Shown piece by piece: positions 10,646 to 21,811 of a stretch of 64,000 nt of DNA; within the stretch, counting starts at the first letter, position 1, and each line of letters opens with the position of its first letter. The stretch is taken from positions 705,001 to 769,000 of the forward strand of contig BSBK01002089.1 of NCBI GenBank assembly GCA_027943335.1, given 5' to 3'. The translations under genes and the position numbers were made by a program. A model generated the notes under the pieces. The model saw only the letters and a program-made list of their open reading frames with translations, did no database searches and had not been told where the DNA came from. This DNA is from Chamaecyparis obtusa (taxonomy: Eukaryota; Streptophyta; Pinopsida; Cupressales; Cupressaceae).

Positions 10646-11788
10646 ATCTTCTGAGTTAGCATCCCTGAAAAGGTTGGCCTCTATAGCATCATTTTCTTGT
10701 AACAAGTAGTTTCCCAAACTAGCATTCCAAACAACATGCTCTGATTCTCTTTCATCTAGGAAAATATCAGGGATATCTCCTATCTTGGTGCTTGTTTCAC
10801 TAAAGGTTTGGAAATCATTGTTATCAAATATGGGGTAGTTTACATTGATTGCATTAGACACATAAGGTTCTACATAGCGTGCTGCCAATTTTTCTGACTT
10901 AATGGTAACCTTGGTACCATATCTTGTGTGAAATAACATGTGATTCCAATCAGAAGATAGATAACCACCTATCTTGGCTGTGAATTCTCTTGATAAACAT
11001 ATAGCAAACAATGTAGGGAGATCTATGATATATATGTCAAGGAGGATAGAAAAATTAGGACTAGCATGTAAGATCAGACTGGTATCTTTAGCCATACCTA
11101 TAGTACTAACTAAGGACCCATCAAGTTGTGTGACATTCTTTTGGAAGGGTTCATATTTCAGTCCTAATTGGTCACCCACTTTCTTGGGCATTACAGTACT
11201 AGTAGCTCCACTATCTACCATGCAATTATGTACTAGAGAATCTCCAATAATTAAAGATACATAAAAGGGAGGTGGCTTTGAATTCCTACCTTGCATGGCA
11301 TTGGATTTGGAGTTGCTACTTGGAGCCTCTTTTTCTTGATTGGTGTTGACCAACATTGGCTTTGTAGCTTCTTTTGCAAGTTGAGGAGTTGCTGCTTCTG
11401 ACATAGCCTTCTTCAAAATCTCAAGTTGTCTTGGAATAGACAATGAGTCCCACATGGACATGGTGACACTCACCTTCTTCATGATGTCTACAATGTTATA
11501 AGGTGCCACAGTGTGTATCTTTTTTTGTGCCTTTACTATGATGGGCTCTGCCTCTTTTGGAACTTGGCCTTCTTTTCTTGTGATGACAGGAACCTCCTTA
11601 GATGTGGTAGGAGCAGCTTTCTATAGTGGCTCTATAGATATAGTGGCCTTAGTACCAGAATCTGCTCTCTCCATGTCTTGGGCTCTCCTCTTTGTTCTTG
11701 TGTAGGAAACAAATGTAGCATCATCATTGACTCCATTGAAGTTTGGTTGCTCCCAATTGAAGAGAGCAGTCTCATTCTCTTGTGTTTC
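10646..11788 (-). pseudogene. Aspartic protease region of A2
   Basis: Protease with intact MVDSGATSTVMPKKV, preceded by PPFYVSLIIGDSLVHNC and followed by LDGSLVSTIG. A low-complexity Lys/Glu/Pro/Thr linker separates it from the Gag zinc knuckle. The C-terminal 100 residues (HTRYGTKVTIKSEKLA and onward) are conserved with A1 but belong to no domain I recognise. Confidence 0.82.
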
Positions 11789-13258
11789 TTATTGAGGAAT
11801 TGTCCCATTGGATGAAGGCTCTGATTGAGTATACGAGGCACTTTGGGCCATTAGAACTTGATTCATTAATCCATTTGAACATGTAGCCTGATTGTGAGGC
11901 TGATTGCAAGGGGAACACCATTCATAATCCATAGCCATATTATTTTGGCTAGGAACCATATCCCTCACTGGATTTGCAGAATTGAGAGGTGCAGGGTTAT
12001 ATGGTTGAAATGGTCTCTTATTAAAGCTTTGTTTTTGTCCCTGATAGCCTCCTTGGTATGGTGGCCTATTTTGTTGATAAGGCTGTCCCTGATTTTGATA
12101 TTGTTGGTTAGAACTTTGGCCTTGTTGTTGGAAGGGTGGCCTGATGCCTTGATTTTGTTTCTTTAAATTTTTGACCTCTTTGGTTAGAGTCTGCATCAAG
12201 TTTGTCATTTCTTGCATATGAGTTTGCATACTAGTTTGTTGACTACTCTTCATCTCTTGTGGCTCTTGAGAGAAATTTTTTGTTAACTCTTGACCATTGG
12301 TGCTAGCTTGAGGAGCTGATATTGTGGGAATAGGGGTAAATGGGGGTACCTGTGTAGGTGCAAAGGGCTGGAGACTAGCGAAGATAGGCATGGGAGGTCT
12401 TCTTTGTATCATGCCTGCCTAGATCAAACAATTTTCAGCCCTGATAGCAGTGTCAAAGGCTTTTGGTAAAGTGGTACCACCCATAGACTGGATCATGATA
12501 GAAATTTGTTTATTCAGACTTTGCAAGTAGTACAGGATGGCATGGTTAGCTGATGGCCTTACAGAGACTGGGATTCTATTCCATGTCTTAAGGAACCTAC
12601 TATTGAAATCTATCATTTGTTCTTGAGGGTCTCTCTTAATGGTTGTTAACTGCTCAACCAGAGATAAATTATTTGAGTTATCCTCAAAATGTTTTCTTAA
12701 TGCATCCCCTAATTCATCCCATGAAGTGATAGAACCAACAGTTAAAGTTCTAAACCACTCTAGAGCCTTACCTTTCAGAGATGCTGCTAATAACTTTGTT
12801 GCTACATCTTCTTGCGTTATATTGTGAATGCTGCAGATGGTAGTCACATCTCTTATGTGCTCAAAGGCTACTATCTGCCCTTCACCAGTGAAATAAGGAA
12901 TACTCTTAAGTGCCACCAAGGGCACATCATGATGTAATGCAAAACTTAATGGAATCCCTTGATTGAAAGGTGCAAAGAAAAAATTTCTAGCCATTGTATG
13001 AGTCGGAATCTGAAGATTAACAACTATATGAGTTATATTTGCTGCTAGATTTAAATCTTCTTCTAGATCTTGGGTTAGAGATCTGGCACTTCTTCTATAA
13101 TGAAAGGGAGAAGGTATCCTTTTTGATGTATCAGGAGGTGTAGATTGAACTCTCCTTTTAGGGGATGTTCTTTGAGTTGACCTACTTTTGTGACTTCTTT
13201 TTGAGGGCAACTCTAAAAAAATGGTGGGTTTTGAGCTTCTAGTCTCAATCTTTCTCAT
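11789..13258 (-). pseudogene. Gag of Ty3 element A2
   Basis: Capsid and nucleocapsid precursor. The start is the Met of MRKIETRSSKPT, about 140 bp inside the primer site. Residues 1-100 are Arg/Ser-rich. The retrotransposon-gag helical domain follows (VATKLLAASLKGKALEWFRT, WDELGDALRKHFED, LVEQLTTIKRDPQEQMIDFN). A Pro/Gln/Asn-rich tract comes next, then a zinc knuckle CSPCNQPHNQATC, spacing CX2CX3HX4C, one residue shorter than the classic CX2CX4HX4C. One stop splits the helical domain from the Pro-rich tract. Confidence 0.85.
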
Positions 13259-13396
13259 AAGCCTTAAACAAGGTTGGCCTGAACCTTTGAAACCAATGAA
13301 GTCACCAGATATACTTGGTAAAACAACCTCTAAAGGTCTATATTATGCAACTTGCATATCAGAGATGACATAATTTCAACAAATAAACTTCTTTTA

Positions 13397-13416
13397 CTCT
13401 CCCACAGGGTGTGCCA
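13397..13416 (-). promoter_or_regulatory. Primer binding site of A2
   Basis: Minus-strand TGGCACACCCTGTGGGAGAG starts five bases inside the LTR end. TGG complements a tRNA CCA tail, and the remaining bases fit an acceptor stem plus T-stem. It differs from the TGGTGACTCTGCTGGGGA site of element C, so the A and C families use different primers. Confidence 0.65.
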
Positions 13417-14656
13417 GAAAATGTTATACACTGAGTTTGTGCCTCTGTCTCAAGCTCTCTTGGTCTTGATAACTCAGTATAACTTGGGAATCATCTCTAG
13501 GTTGTGGGACCTATACTAACTGAGATGAAACCTCTAGGTTCTAGGTTGGTTCCTCTTGGATTATCACCCTGATTTGCTTCTTGACTGAAAAGTAAACTTT
13601 TGAGGGAAAGGGTTAGAAGGAATGCATGAAAGGGAAATAGATGAAAGCAAATCTACCTACTAGGTGATGCACCAAAAAATAGGGTTTGGATCTCTGTATA
13701 GAGGGATGAAACTAGTGAAGGACTTAGGTCTAGGAGATCTCAGCTCTCTGGATAGGCTTGCATAAGTATTTCATAAAAGGAGTCTATAACAGAAAGAGGC
13801 TATTCAGGGGAAAGAGGATTTTCACACAAAAATAGCATTACTAAAGATTCAAACACAATTTATGACCTGCAAACAACACCCACTTCTACAACTGGGTATA
13901 GGAATGAGACATGGTTGTTAAGGGGTTAAATTATACCCACAAAGACATTCACATCCAATCACCCACAACAATGCACAAAATTTGCAGAAAAAGAGGACCA
14001 AGAACCGTAAGCTATCACTAAGAAACATGTAAAAATATTGAAAACCAATAAGAGATAATTCACATAGGAAATCATAAGGACAGGAGAAAGTCATAGAATG
14101 CTTTGTAATATCTGAATAATCAATGGGAATTACAATTTTAGAAAGCCGAAGGGGCAAAAAATACCATAAATTGCTCTCTAAGAAAAAGGACTTTCTTTTT
14201 ACAATTGCCAGATTCTGAGCACTAAAGGCTCCAAAAAACAATATATACAACACTCACTACACACAGGCAGGAGTCCAAAAACTAACTAGGGTTACCAAAT
14301 TTACAATAATATATTAAACCCTAGGGGACTGAGAACCAAAGTCAAATTTGATCATGAATATCTTCCTGCAACATCATGGTCGATCGGATAAATGACCCAT
14401 TCCTGTACTGTAATCAACCTGCAGACACAACAACTTGGATCTGATTTTACTGCACAAAAGGTCATGCCATGAATGCACAAACTAGTACCCCTCTGGGACA
14501 AGAATCGACCCCTAATAGTTTCCTAGACCTCCTCATCATCTTCCCTTAACTGTGCATGTCCTAGCGACATAAATTCTTTGAGCTACCGTGTCGCCGCAAA
14601 CATCTCGCTAGAAGAAAGCCCACAAAAAATAGTCACACTACCTTGAAAAAGTACTG

Positions 14657-14702
14657 GTCACATGATCACATGAGCTCAAAAAGGCTCATGAGATCATGGG
14701 AC
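14657..14702. repeat. 46-bp hairpin, A2 LTR copy 1
   Basis: Left arm GTCACATGATCACATGAG, right arm CTCATGAGATCATGGGAC. Ortholog of the hairpin at 5808; inner stem GAG/CTC kept. Confidence 0.8.
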
Positions 14703-15129
14703 AAGCCTCTTAGAACCTATCTCTACTTCACACATGTAAACCGGATCCAACACTGGTGAAAACCCTTGCAGAAGACTTCACAATTGGGCCCCAATGGTTA
14801 CCAGTTCTTTATTTAAAACTTTGCTATTGATCACATTTTTCTTGGCAAATTAGATGATCTAGATCATCTTCAAAATAGTCACAAGCCCCTATGAAAGGTC
14901 AAAGTCCACATTGCTAGTCAAGAGCCAATCGAAAGCGGGCATATCGACATGTCAGCATCCATAGAACCACCTGAAGCCTTACTACAAACCTACCATTAAG
15001 TTAACCCTGGGTTCATTTTCTCTCTTAGTCACCAAGTCACTTAACTTTTCCTTAACCTTGGCTACATCTAGCGACCCCACAAAAACTCTTAACCGCACAT
15101 CCACAAACTAAGATTCCAATCGGACGGCG

Positions 15130-15175
15130 GGCGCAAGATCTCATGGGGTCGAAAGATCCCATGAGATCTTATGAC
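15130..15175. repeat. 46-bp hairpin, A2 LTR copy 2
   Basis: CGCAAGATCTCATGGG faces CCCATGAGATCTTATG. Ortholog of the hairpin at 6288. Confidence 0.75.
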
Positions 15176-15381
15176 CACCATAGATCTCATTCCACCACCA
15201 CCAAACTGCAACCCGGACCCACAGACCGCAGCATCACATCGGAAGGAAGATCGATGACCATCATTACAATGTGCGCTTAAACAAGAAACATCTTTCCTCA
15301 GCGGTGTAGCAACAACCACAAGATTTTACCAAGCTTTAACTTTTGTAGACGGAGAATGGGCCCTCCGATAGGTGTCATCCT

Positions 15382-15427
15382 GTCGCATGATCGCAAGGGC
15401 AAGGAATATTCCTTGCAAACATGCAAC
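15382..15427. repeat. 46-bp hairpin, A2 LTR copy 3
   Basis: GTCGCATGATCGCAAGG faces CCTTGCAAACATGCAAC. Ortholog of the hairpin at 6540. Confidence 0.8.
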
Positions 15428-15769
15428 AACCACAAGTTTCAAAGGGAAGGATAGCCACTGGGCCCCACCAGGTTGGAGTTGTGCACTTAGGGTAAAAAAC
15501 ATAGAGGGTTTTCAAAACCAAGGTCGAAAACACACAGGGTTTTTGATACTGAACATTTTTTGGAGCCCTGCAACAGTATTTCTTGCAAGCTTTCAAGCTT
15601 GAATATCTTTTTGGGTTTTATGAATTAAGTGATGTGATCTGAACTTGGGCTTGACAACACATTGAAGAACATAAGGTTGAGATCGCACACCTTAAAACCT
15701 TATGGATCTAGTTTGCACATGAAAATAGGATGTGGCCAAAAATTGCATGATAGGGAATTTTGGGTAACA

Positions 15770-17640
15770 ATAACATGGGAATCATCTCCAAGTTGTGGGA
15801 CCTATGCTAACTAAGATGAGACCTCCAAGTTCTAGGCTGGTTCCCCTTGGATAATCACCTTAATTTTCTTCTAGACATGAAAAGTGAATCTTTTGAGGAA
15901 AAGGGATAGAAGGAATGCGTGGAAAGGGAAATGACTAAAAGCAAACTACCTACTAGGTGATACACCGAAATTAGAGTTTGGATCTCAATATAGAGGAATG
16001 GAATCAATGAAAGGCTTAGGTCTAGTTGGTCACAACTTACAAAATAGGCTTGCATAAGTGTTTCATAGGAGGGCCTAAACATAAGATAGAACTTATGACC
16101 TGCAAGCAGATATTCACTTCTGCAGCTCAGTGTAGGATTGAGACAAGACTGTTAGGGGGCTGAAGTATACCCACAAAAATAGCTAAATTAGATCAAACAC
16201 AATAAAACATAGTTACTAAAAATAAGAGGGATTTGGAACCCTAAGATATCACTGAAAACATCATACACTTTAATCCAATAAGGGATAATATAAACAAGGA
16301 AGCATAGGGACATGAAGGATTGTGACAAAATACCTCTGTAATGTTTTTATTATCAATGGGAACTTTACAACTATCTAAGCCAGAGGGTAGAGATGATACC
16401 ACAGATGACCCTTAAGAAAAGATGATTTTCTTCTATAATTTTTCAACTCTGAGCACTAAGGCTCCAAAATACAATATATACATACTCAACTGCACACGAC
16501 CAAGAGTCAAAAACCTAACTAGGGTTACAGAAGATTTTCATTAAAATAATAGCTAACCCTAACTCAAACAAGTCTGATCATAAAAGTATTTTTGCAACAT
16601 CATGGCCAATCAGATATTGGCTTCCCATCTTTGTATTGCATCAACTCGTGGACAAGCAACCTAGATTCATCTACTTTCCTGCACAAAGTCTCACCATGAA
16701 TGCTCGAGCTGGTACTTTTCTGAGACAAGAAATGACCCATGACAGCCACCGAGACCTCCTCATCACCTTCCTTTAACTGCAAATGTCCTAGAGACATCAA
16801 TTTTATGAACTACCTTGCCACTTGTGGCCTGCAAATCAAATACTGGCAAAAAACCCTCTTAGACATTTGAATTTGAGAACTTAATGGCTAACCAGTCATT
16901 TTAAAATGTGACCGTCGATATCCTTTATCTCCTGGCAAATGAACAACTCAGATTAACTTTGAAATGGTTGTGAAACCCTTTGAAAAGTTTGAGTCCACAT
17001 CAGGAAGTCTTGACCAATGAGCATCGAGCATGTCAGCATATTTGGACCTGCCCTAACCTTTTCTCTTTTAAGTTACTTGGTGGCTGTGTGATTGAAGAAT
17101 TCTAAGTCGCAAAATACATTTCTTAACTCCAGTTGGGTCAAGCAATTCAGTGAACACTGTAGTCACTAAATAGCTGAATCTCCTAATAACCCTAGAATAC
17201 ATTAAGCGAACATGAGAAACCCTTAGTCGCTAATTCATAGAAAGCTTTACTATCCCTGGGCCCATTTATGCCACTTGGCATTCTTTTATTCTCTCTAGCT
17301 GCTCCATCAGCAAACACCTTGGCACTTCCCTAACATCAGACCCACTTTAGACAAGATTCTAATCTAACGGCTAGTCTCATCTCCTCATGACCTTGGAAGA
17401 TTCTTTTAGATTATACACCCACTGTAGATTTCACTAAGCTGTGACCCTACTGACACATTAGTCCACCTGTAAGTCTTCGTCAGCACTTGGCAACCAATTA
17501 TATTCGAGCACATTAGCACACCTAGGACCCACCTGATAGAGTTTGAAGATAAAGCAAGATCAATGGCCATTGCATGATTGCATGCTCTAACACAAAGCCT
17601 CATGAACATACACCAGTTGTCGATCCTCTACAGATGTCAG
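15770..17640 (-). repeat. Older, diverged LTR related to family A
   Basis: Starts ATAACATGGGAATCATC, matching the A LTR from about base 60 of its edge, and stays alignable in patches (for example around 16600-16800 against 5520-5740, and 16840-17050 against 5890-6125). Divergence is clearly higher than between the two A LTRs. Its missing first 60 bases suggest that A inserted here or that the junction is recombinant; the other flank lies outside the window. No gene. Confidence 0.6.
17569..17614. repeat. Degenerate 46-bp hairpin
   Basis: Begins ATTGCATGATTGCATGC and ends CATGAACATACACC. Family layout is recognisable, pairing largely lost. Confidence 0.45.
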
Positions 17641-17880
17641 AGCCTCTGACTGCTGAAAGGGCTTGGTCCCACTCGTTGGTTCTTCTCCTTGCAGGACTAA
17701 ACTTGAATCAAATGGTTGGGCTTGGAACACAGGTTAGGCACTCAAGTTTGACAAGAAAAACAAACCAATTGATGAGGATAGAGAGAAATCCTCCTTCTTT
17801 GAGCTCCACATTCACTCAGTTGGGTATTGCCTTATCTGCACATTCAAGACACCTCATGACAAACTAAAGGCCTATAGACA
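17641..17880. other. Unclassified segment between two LTR relics
   Basis: Does not align by eye with either LTR family. A short plus-strand open stretch runs through it, about 97 codons with no recognisable motif. I assign no function. Confidence 0.3.
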
Positions 17881-19284
17881 GATTAATGTGGAATAGCAGT
17901 CAATCTCCTATAGGTATCTTGTACCCCAATGATAGAAAGTCTCATGCAATAGCCCTACTTGCATGGAATGAGACTGCAAGCTAGAGACCTATACTAATAG
18001 TAAGAAAGGGAAAGGGTGGAGCTGAAGGGAAATGATTTGAATGGATAGAAGGGACCCCTGAGATACCCTAAGTCTCACATAGACCAGTGCCTTATCCAAT
18101 GGGCCACAAAGTCAAATACAATATTGCAAGGGACAGCTATGAAATAAGAAAATAATATACCCAATGTGTTGATGCCTAACATCAATCACACACCATGACC
18201 AAACCTCAACTTAGCACCCACCTATGTATTTAAGTATGTTATTATCCACTCAAAGGATTTTAACCCTCCCCTTAGAAGAGACCTATGAATCAGACAATAC
18301 ATTAACCAGCATCCACTAGAAGACAAGCATGACCTATCCTTGATATTTCAGCTCATACATACCTGAATACTAACCCTGAACCAGTTATCTCTGCGAAGAC
18401 AACTCCACTTGCAAACACATAGGCAATACAAGCAGACAAATCAAACACCCTTGATGTATGACTAATGGACTCAGAATTCAAATGGAGATAGTTTGGTAAC
18501 AGTAAAAAAATATTAAATCCTCACACATAAGACAAATCTGTTACAATATGCATTGTATTCTCTGAACTAGCAAGAGAAAGAGGAACACTCTATATGCAAA
18601 GAGAAGGAGAAAAATCTACAGGAAAAGGACCCTTCACTATAACTGACAAAATTCAGAACCCACAACAAGTCAAAAAATTTGACACTTATACCATTAGCTA
18701 CCTTGGAAACCCATAACAGGTTGCAACAAGCTATGGATAGCTAAGGCCAGGGTTTCACCCACCACACCAATCAAAATTACATCAAAATTTACTGCAAGGG
18801 TAGGAAACCAAGCAACCTAGAGAAAGAGATCTCAAATAGATCTTACAATCATGACAATCAGTACATAACACCAGGAAGAACCATGAAAACCAATACAAAT
18901 CAGCCACCTACAAATAGCTCCTCGAGCACAAAATAGTCCTTCATATAGCACAAAAGTCTTTGCAAATCAAGTAACAGGCCTTTGGACCACCTGGCAACCA
19001 CTGAGGCCACCAAACCAAGTCAAAAATAGCCGAAGAAACAATAAAATCTGGTACTTCCTGTCACTGCAAACCCTTCAGAAAATTTGAATTTGAAATCCAA
19101 CAGTTATTTCTTTGGCGCCAGCAGTGAATCAATAGTCAAAAATTAAACCTTTATCAACTTTATATCCCCGCTGTCCGATCAATCTCCCCCTGTAGGCTTC
19201 ACAACTTAACCTCCTACTTAGTCACGCTACCATGCAGTCAATAACCTTATCTACCATAGGAAACTGACCTTCAAATTATGCTTG

Positions 19285-19330
19285 GTCGCATGATCGCATA
19301 ACCTAGAAATGGGTTATGCGAACATGCAAC
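19285..19330. repeat. 46-bp hairpin, array member 1
   Basis: GTCGCATGATCGCATAACC faces GGGTTATGCGAACATGCAAC. Inner stem ATAACC/GGTTAT. Confidence 0.85.
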
Positions 19331-19503
19331 AACCCGCAAACATGCAACCTGCCAACTGTTAAAACACGGCTGAGATACCCCACCTGGGCCCGCATTCAAA
19401 CCTACCAATCTACTAGCTCGAACCAACCAGAGATTTCCACTACCCCACCTACCACTGAGCCCACCAAACAACCACAAACAGGCTCCAAGACACGTGGTGC
19501 CCT

Positions 19504-19549
19504 GTCGCATGATCACATAGCCCGGAGATGGGCTATGCGAACATGCGGC
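19504..19549. repeat. 46-bp hairpin, array member 2
   Basis: GTCGCATGATCACATAGCCC faces GGGCTATGCGAACATGCGGC. Inner stem ATAGCCC/GGGCTAT. Confidence 0.85.
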
Positions 19550-19615
19550 AACCCGCAGACCACTACCACAACTATCACCGCAACCGCCACTACACGGAGT
19601 CAACAAGAAATGTCA

Positions 19616-19661
19616 GTCTCATGATCACATAGCCTTGCAAAAGGCTATGCGAACATGTGAC
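19616..19661. repeat. 46-bp hairpin, array member 3
   Basis: GTCTCATGATCACATAGCCT faces AGGCTATGCGAACATGTGAC. Inner stem ATAGCCT/AGGCTAT. Confidence 0.85.
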
Positions 19662-19788
19662 TAACCGCCAGCAAACTGTCGCCGCATGAAGATAACACCA
19701 TCGCCTGTCGGCCAATAGAACACTGCCACTTAGCATCTGGAAGATGCCCCATCTCCTACAACCGGGCCCTAGGGACATGTGGCAAGCG

Positions 19789-19834
19789 GTTGCATGATCG
19801 CATAGCCAAAAATTGGACTATGCCATCATGTGAC
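19789..19834. repeat. 46-bp hairpin, array member 4
   Basis: GTTGCATGATCGCATAGCCA faces TTGGACTATGCCATCATGTG. One slipped base in the inner stem. Confidence 0.75.
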
Positions 19835-19930
19835 AACCAATCATAAGCCACCACATCATCCCCTCCGAGACCACGGAACATCAACCACCAACCGTGAAGA
19901 GCTAGGACCCACGAGGATAGATTACAAGTG

Positions 19931-19976
19931 GTCACATGATCACATGTCAAAAAAGTCTGACATGTGGCCATGCGAC
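19931..19976. repeat. 46-bp hairpin, array member 5
   Basis: GTCACATGATCACATGTCA faces TGACATGTGGCCATGCGAC. Inner stem changed to ATGTCA/TGACAT on both sides. Confidence 0.85.
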
Positions 19977-20088
19977 AACCATTAAGAATATGCCATCTAT
20001 CCCCCCATCGTCGTGCTTGCGCACCAAAGCAAAGTAAACCACCAGGTAGCTGAACAGAACTGGGACCTGCACGGCCAGGTGGCAAGTG

Positions 20089-20134
20089 GTCGCATGATCG
20101 CATGTCAGAAAAGTCTGACATGCAACCATGCAAC
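20089..20134. repeat. 46-bp hairpin, array member 6
   Basis: GTCGCATGATCGCATGTCAG faces CTGACATGCAACCATGCAAC. Inner stem ATGTCAGA/TCTGACAT, loop of four. Confidence 0.85.
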
Positions 20135-20220
20135 AACCAATTAGGAAGAGCCCAGACCCACCATCCATGTCAGACTTGCGCAGTTAGGAAATGCTAGCAA
20201 ACAAGGAACTAGTGCGAGGT

Positions 20221-20395
20221 CGGAAACACACAATGTTTTTGACGAAAAAGATCGAAAACACACAAGGCTTTCAACAGACCGAAAGATAAGTGCACAAAAG
20301 TGGGAAGCACAGGGTTGAAAACAATGAAGGCCGAAAACACACAGACCGAAAACATCATGGAATTTTGAAAACACTGTGGGTTTTTGACACTGTGG
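20221..20395. repeat. Short GAAAACACA-type repeats
   Basis: Variants of CGAAAACACACA recur at irregular spacing, the same motif found near 6650 and 15520 in the A LTRs. Simple LTR-internal repetition. Confidence 0.6.
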
Positions 20396-20703
20396 CAAGT
20401 TTTGAAAATGCTGCCCGCGGACCTTAGAATTTGAATATCTTTCTGGGTTTTGCACATTAGGAGATGTGACCTAGACTGAAGCAAGGTGACAACATAAAGA
20501 GCACAGGGTAGGACATTTGACAAACATTTGCAGGGGAGAGGCCAATCTCATAAGATTTTTGCTATGACTAAAAATTGGCCTAACACCACTGACAAGAAAT
20601 GACTCATTAGCATGTGGACCAATCAGAAGGTGTCATTTGTGTACACATAGCAGTGGACCCACCAGGCATGAAGAGTTACGTCACAAAGGATAATCGACAG
20701 TCG

Positions 20704-20748
20704 GTGCATAATCTCATGGCTCTGACAGAATGCATGAGATCATGCAAC
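20704..20748. repeat. Hairpin family member, 45 bp
   Basis: GTGCATAATCTCATG faces CATGAGATCATGCAAC. One base missing in the left arm (GTGC for GTCGC), giving the only non-46 length seen. Confidence 0.6.
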
Positions 20749-20897
20749 GACCGTTAGATCAAAAGGAAGCCAATCGGCCAGGCCTACTCTGACAAGTCTT
20801 ACAAATAACCACCCTTGACCAATGAAAAGCTTCCATGTCAAAATATTTGGACCCACTTAGCAAATGAAGCACTGCACAAAAGGGAAGATCGACGGCT

Positions 20898-20943
20898 ATC
20901 ACGAAATCGTAAGTGTTAGAAGAATCCTTCGCGAACTCACGAC
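20898..20943. repeat. Degenerate 46-bp hairpin relative
   Basis: Starts ATCACGAAATCGTAAG and ends TTCGCGAACTCACGAC. Length and end bases fit the family, internal pairing is weak. Confidence 0.35.
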
Positions 20944-21480
20944 AACCATTGGATCTTCCCAACTGGAAACCTTGCACAAAATGATCATTGGAAATTAAGT
21001 GATCATGCAATTGAAGGAAAAGAAAACCATTCACAAAGTCACTAACCACCAAGACTTAACCACCAAACATTAAGTGACTAAGAGAGCCACTGCAGTCGCT
21101 AGTTCGTTGAACGAAAAAGGTAACCGCCAGAAGAATAAGAGAACTAGTGATTGAAGGAAGAATTATACACATGGGTATTTGAGGATTTTAAGTGGTTGAT
21201 AAAGTAACTCAAAAATATAACAAGGCCTAGGGCTTCTTAGGGTTTGGCCTATAATGGCTAGTTTTATGAAATTTTTAAAGACTTTTCACCTAGCTAGGGA
21301 CCTAGAAAAGGTTGCAGAGACTAGAGAGAAATAGATAAACCCATGAAATTTTGCAGAGCACTTGGAAGAATAAGAATGCAGACCTTGAGATGGGAATTGG
21401 CCAAATTTTACATGGGATATGAAAAATTGGGCAATAGTACTAGTAGTGGCTTGGGCTCTTATAACCACTCACTTATTGTC

Positions 21481-21811
21481 ATAGTGACCTCCTTATAACT
21501 GTTCACTTAAATAATCTCAGATATAAAAATAGTTGATCATTTATGTAATAACTCCTATAGTATACATGATTAGTACTCAAAAACCTAAACCTTAATTTTA
21601 AATAGATAAACTGTATATAGAGACCACAAAAAAAAAGAAGTCAATATCCCATATACCATTTAATAAATACAAGCACACAAAATTAGCTATAGCTATTGCC
21701 ACTATTAATACTTTACCCTATAAAATAGTTTTATATCTTCCCTATGCACAACCCTATTGAGATAGATCTTTCTTGAATTTAAATGGTTTTTTTTTAGCTT
21801 GGTTGCTCCCT
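21481..21811. other. AT-rich spacer, no gene seen
   Basis: No coding, RNA or repeat signal that I can support beyond the poly-T that begins the LINE 3' end. Confidence 0.5.

Larger units (their letters stand above)
4508..15769 (-). mobile_element. Ty3/gypsy element A2, LTR to LTR
   Basis: The more complete copy, about 11.3 kb, with an LTR at each end and the order Gag, zinc knuckle, protease, extra RNase H, RT, native RNase H, integrase. From the Gag start to about 8100 the reading frame never shifts; only stop codons break it. One frameshift inside the integrase zinc-binding part moves the remainder to another frame. Gag and Pol were therefore one continuous frame. It sits in an older related LTR that resumes at 15770. 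Confidence 0.88.
13422..15769 (-). repeat. 5' LTR of Ty3 element A2
   Basis: 2348 bp, TGTTATAC to GGGTAACA in plus-strand reading. Pairs with the shared LTR at 4508. Contains three 46-bp hairpins at homologous places. The first 60 bases hold an inverted repeat (GTTATACACTGAGTT facing AACTCAGTATAAC). Confidence 0.88.
17881..21480 (-). repeat. LTR debris related to element C, with hairpin array
   Basis: Patches match the C LTR: 18090 and 32530 share GACCAGTGCCTTATCC, and 18660-18960 aligns with 32970-33240. The 20400-20590 part instead resembles the distal end of the A LTR. So this is a mosaic or a third related LTR. It holds the densest group of 46-bp hairpins. No coding region; open frames here read only through hairpin repeats. 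Confidence 0.55.

Noticed and set aside
13918..14253. 111-codon minus-strand frame inside the A2 LTR
   Set aside because: Homologous stretch of the other A LTR is not open in the same way; chance frame.
15372..15602. Overlapping open frames on both strands
   Set aside because: Lie within the LTR and include a 46-bp hairpin; no coding signal.
19316..19624. Open frames on both strands in the hairpin array
   Set aside because: They read through repeat units, have no motif and change with repeat number.
19285..20134. CRISPR-like array
   Set aside because: Repeats are palindromic with irregular spacing of 112-219 bp in plant LTR sequence, with no cas genes; not a CRISPR array.
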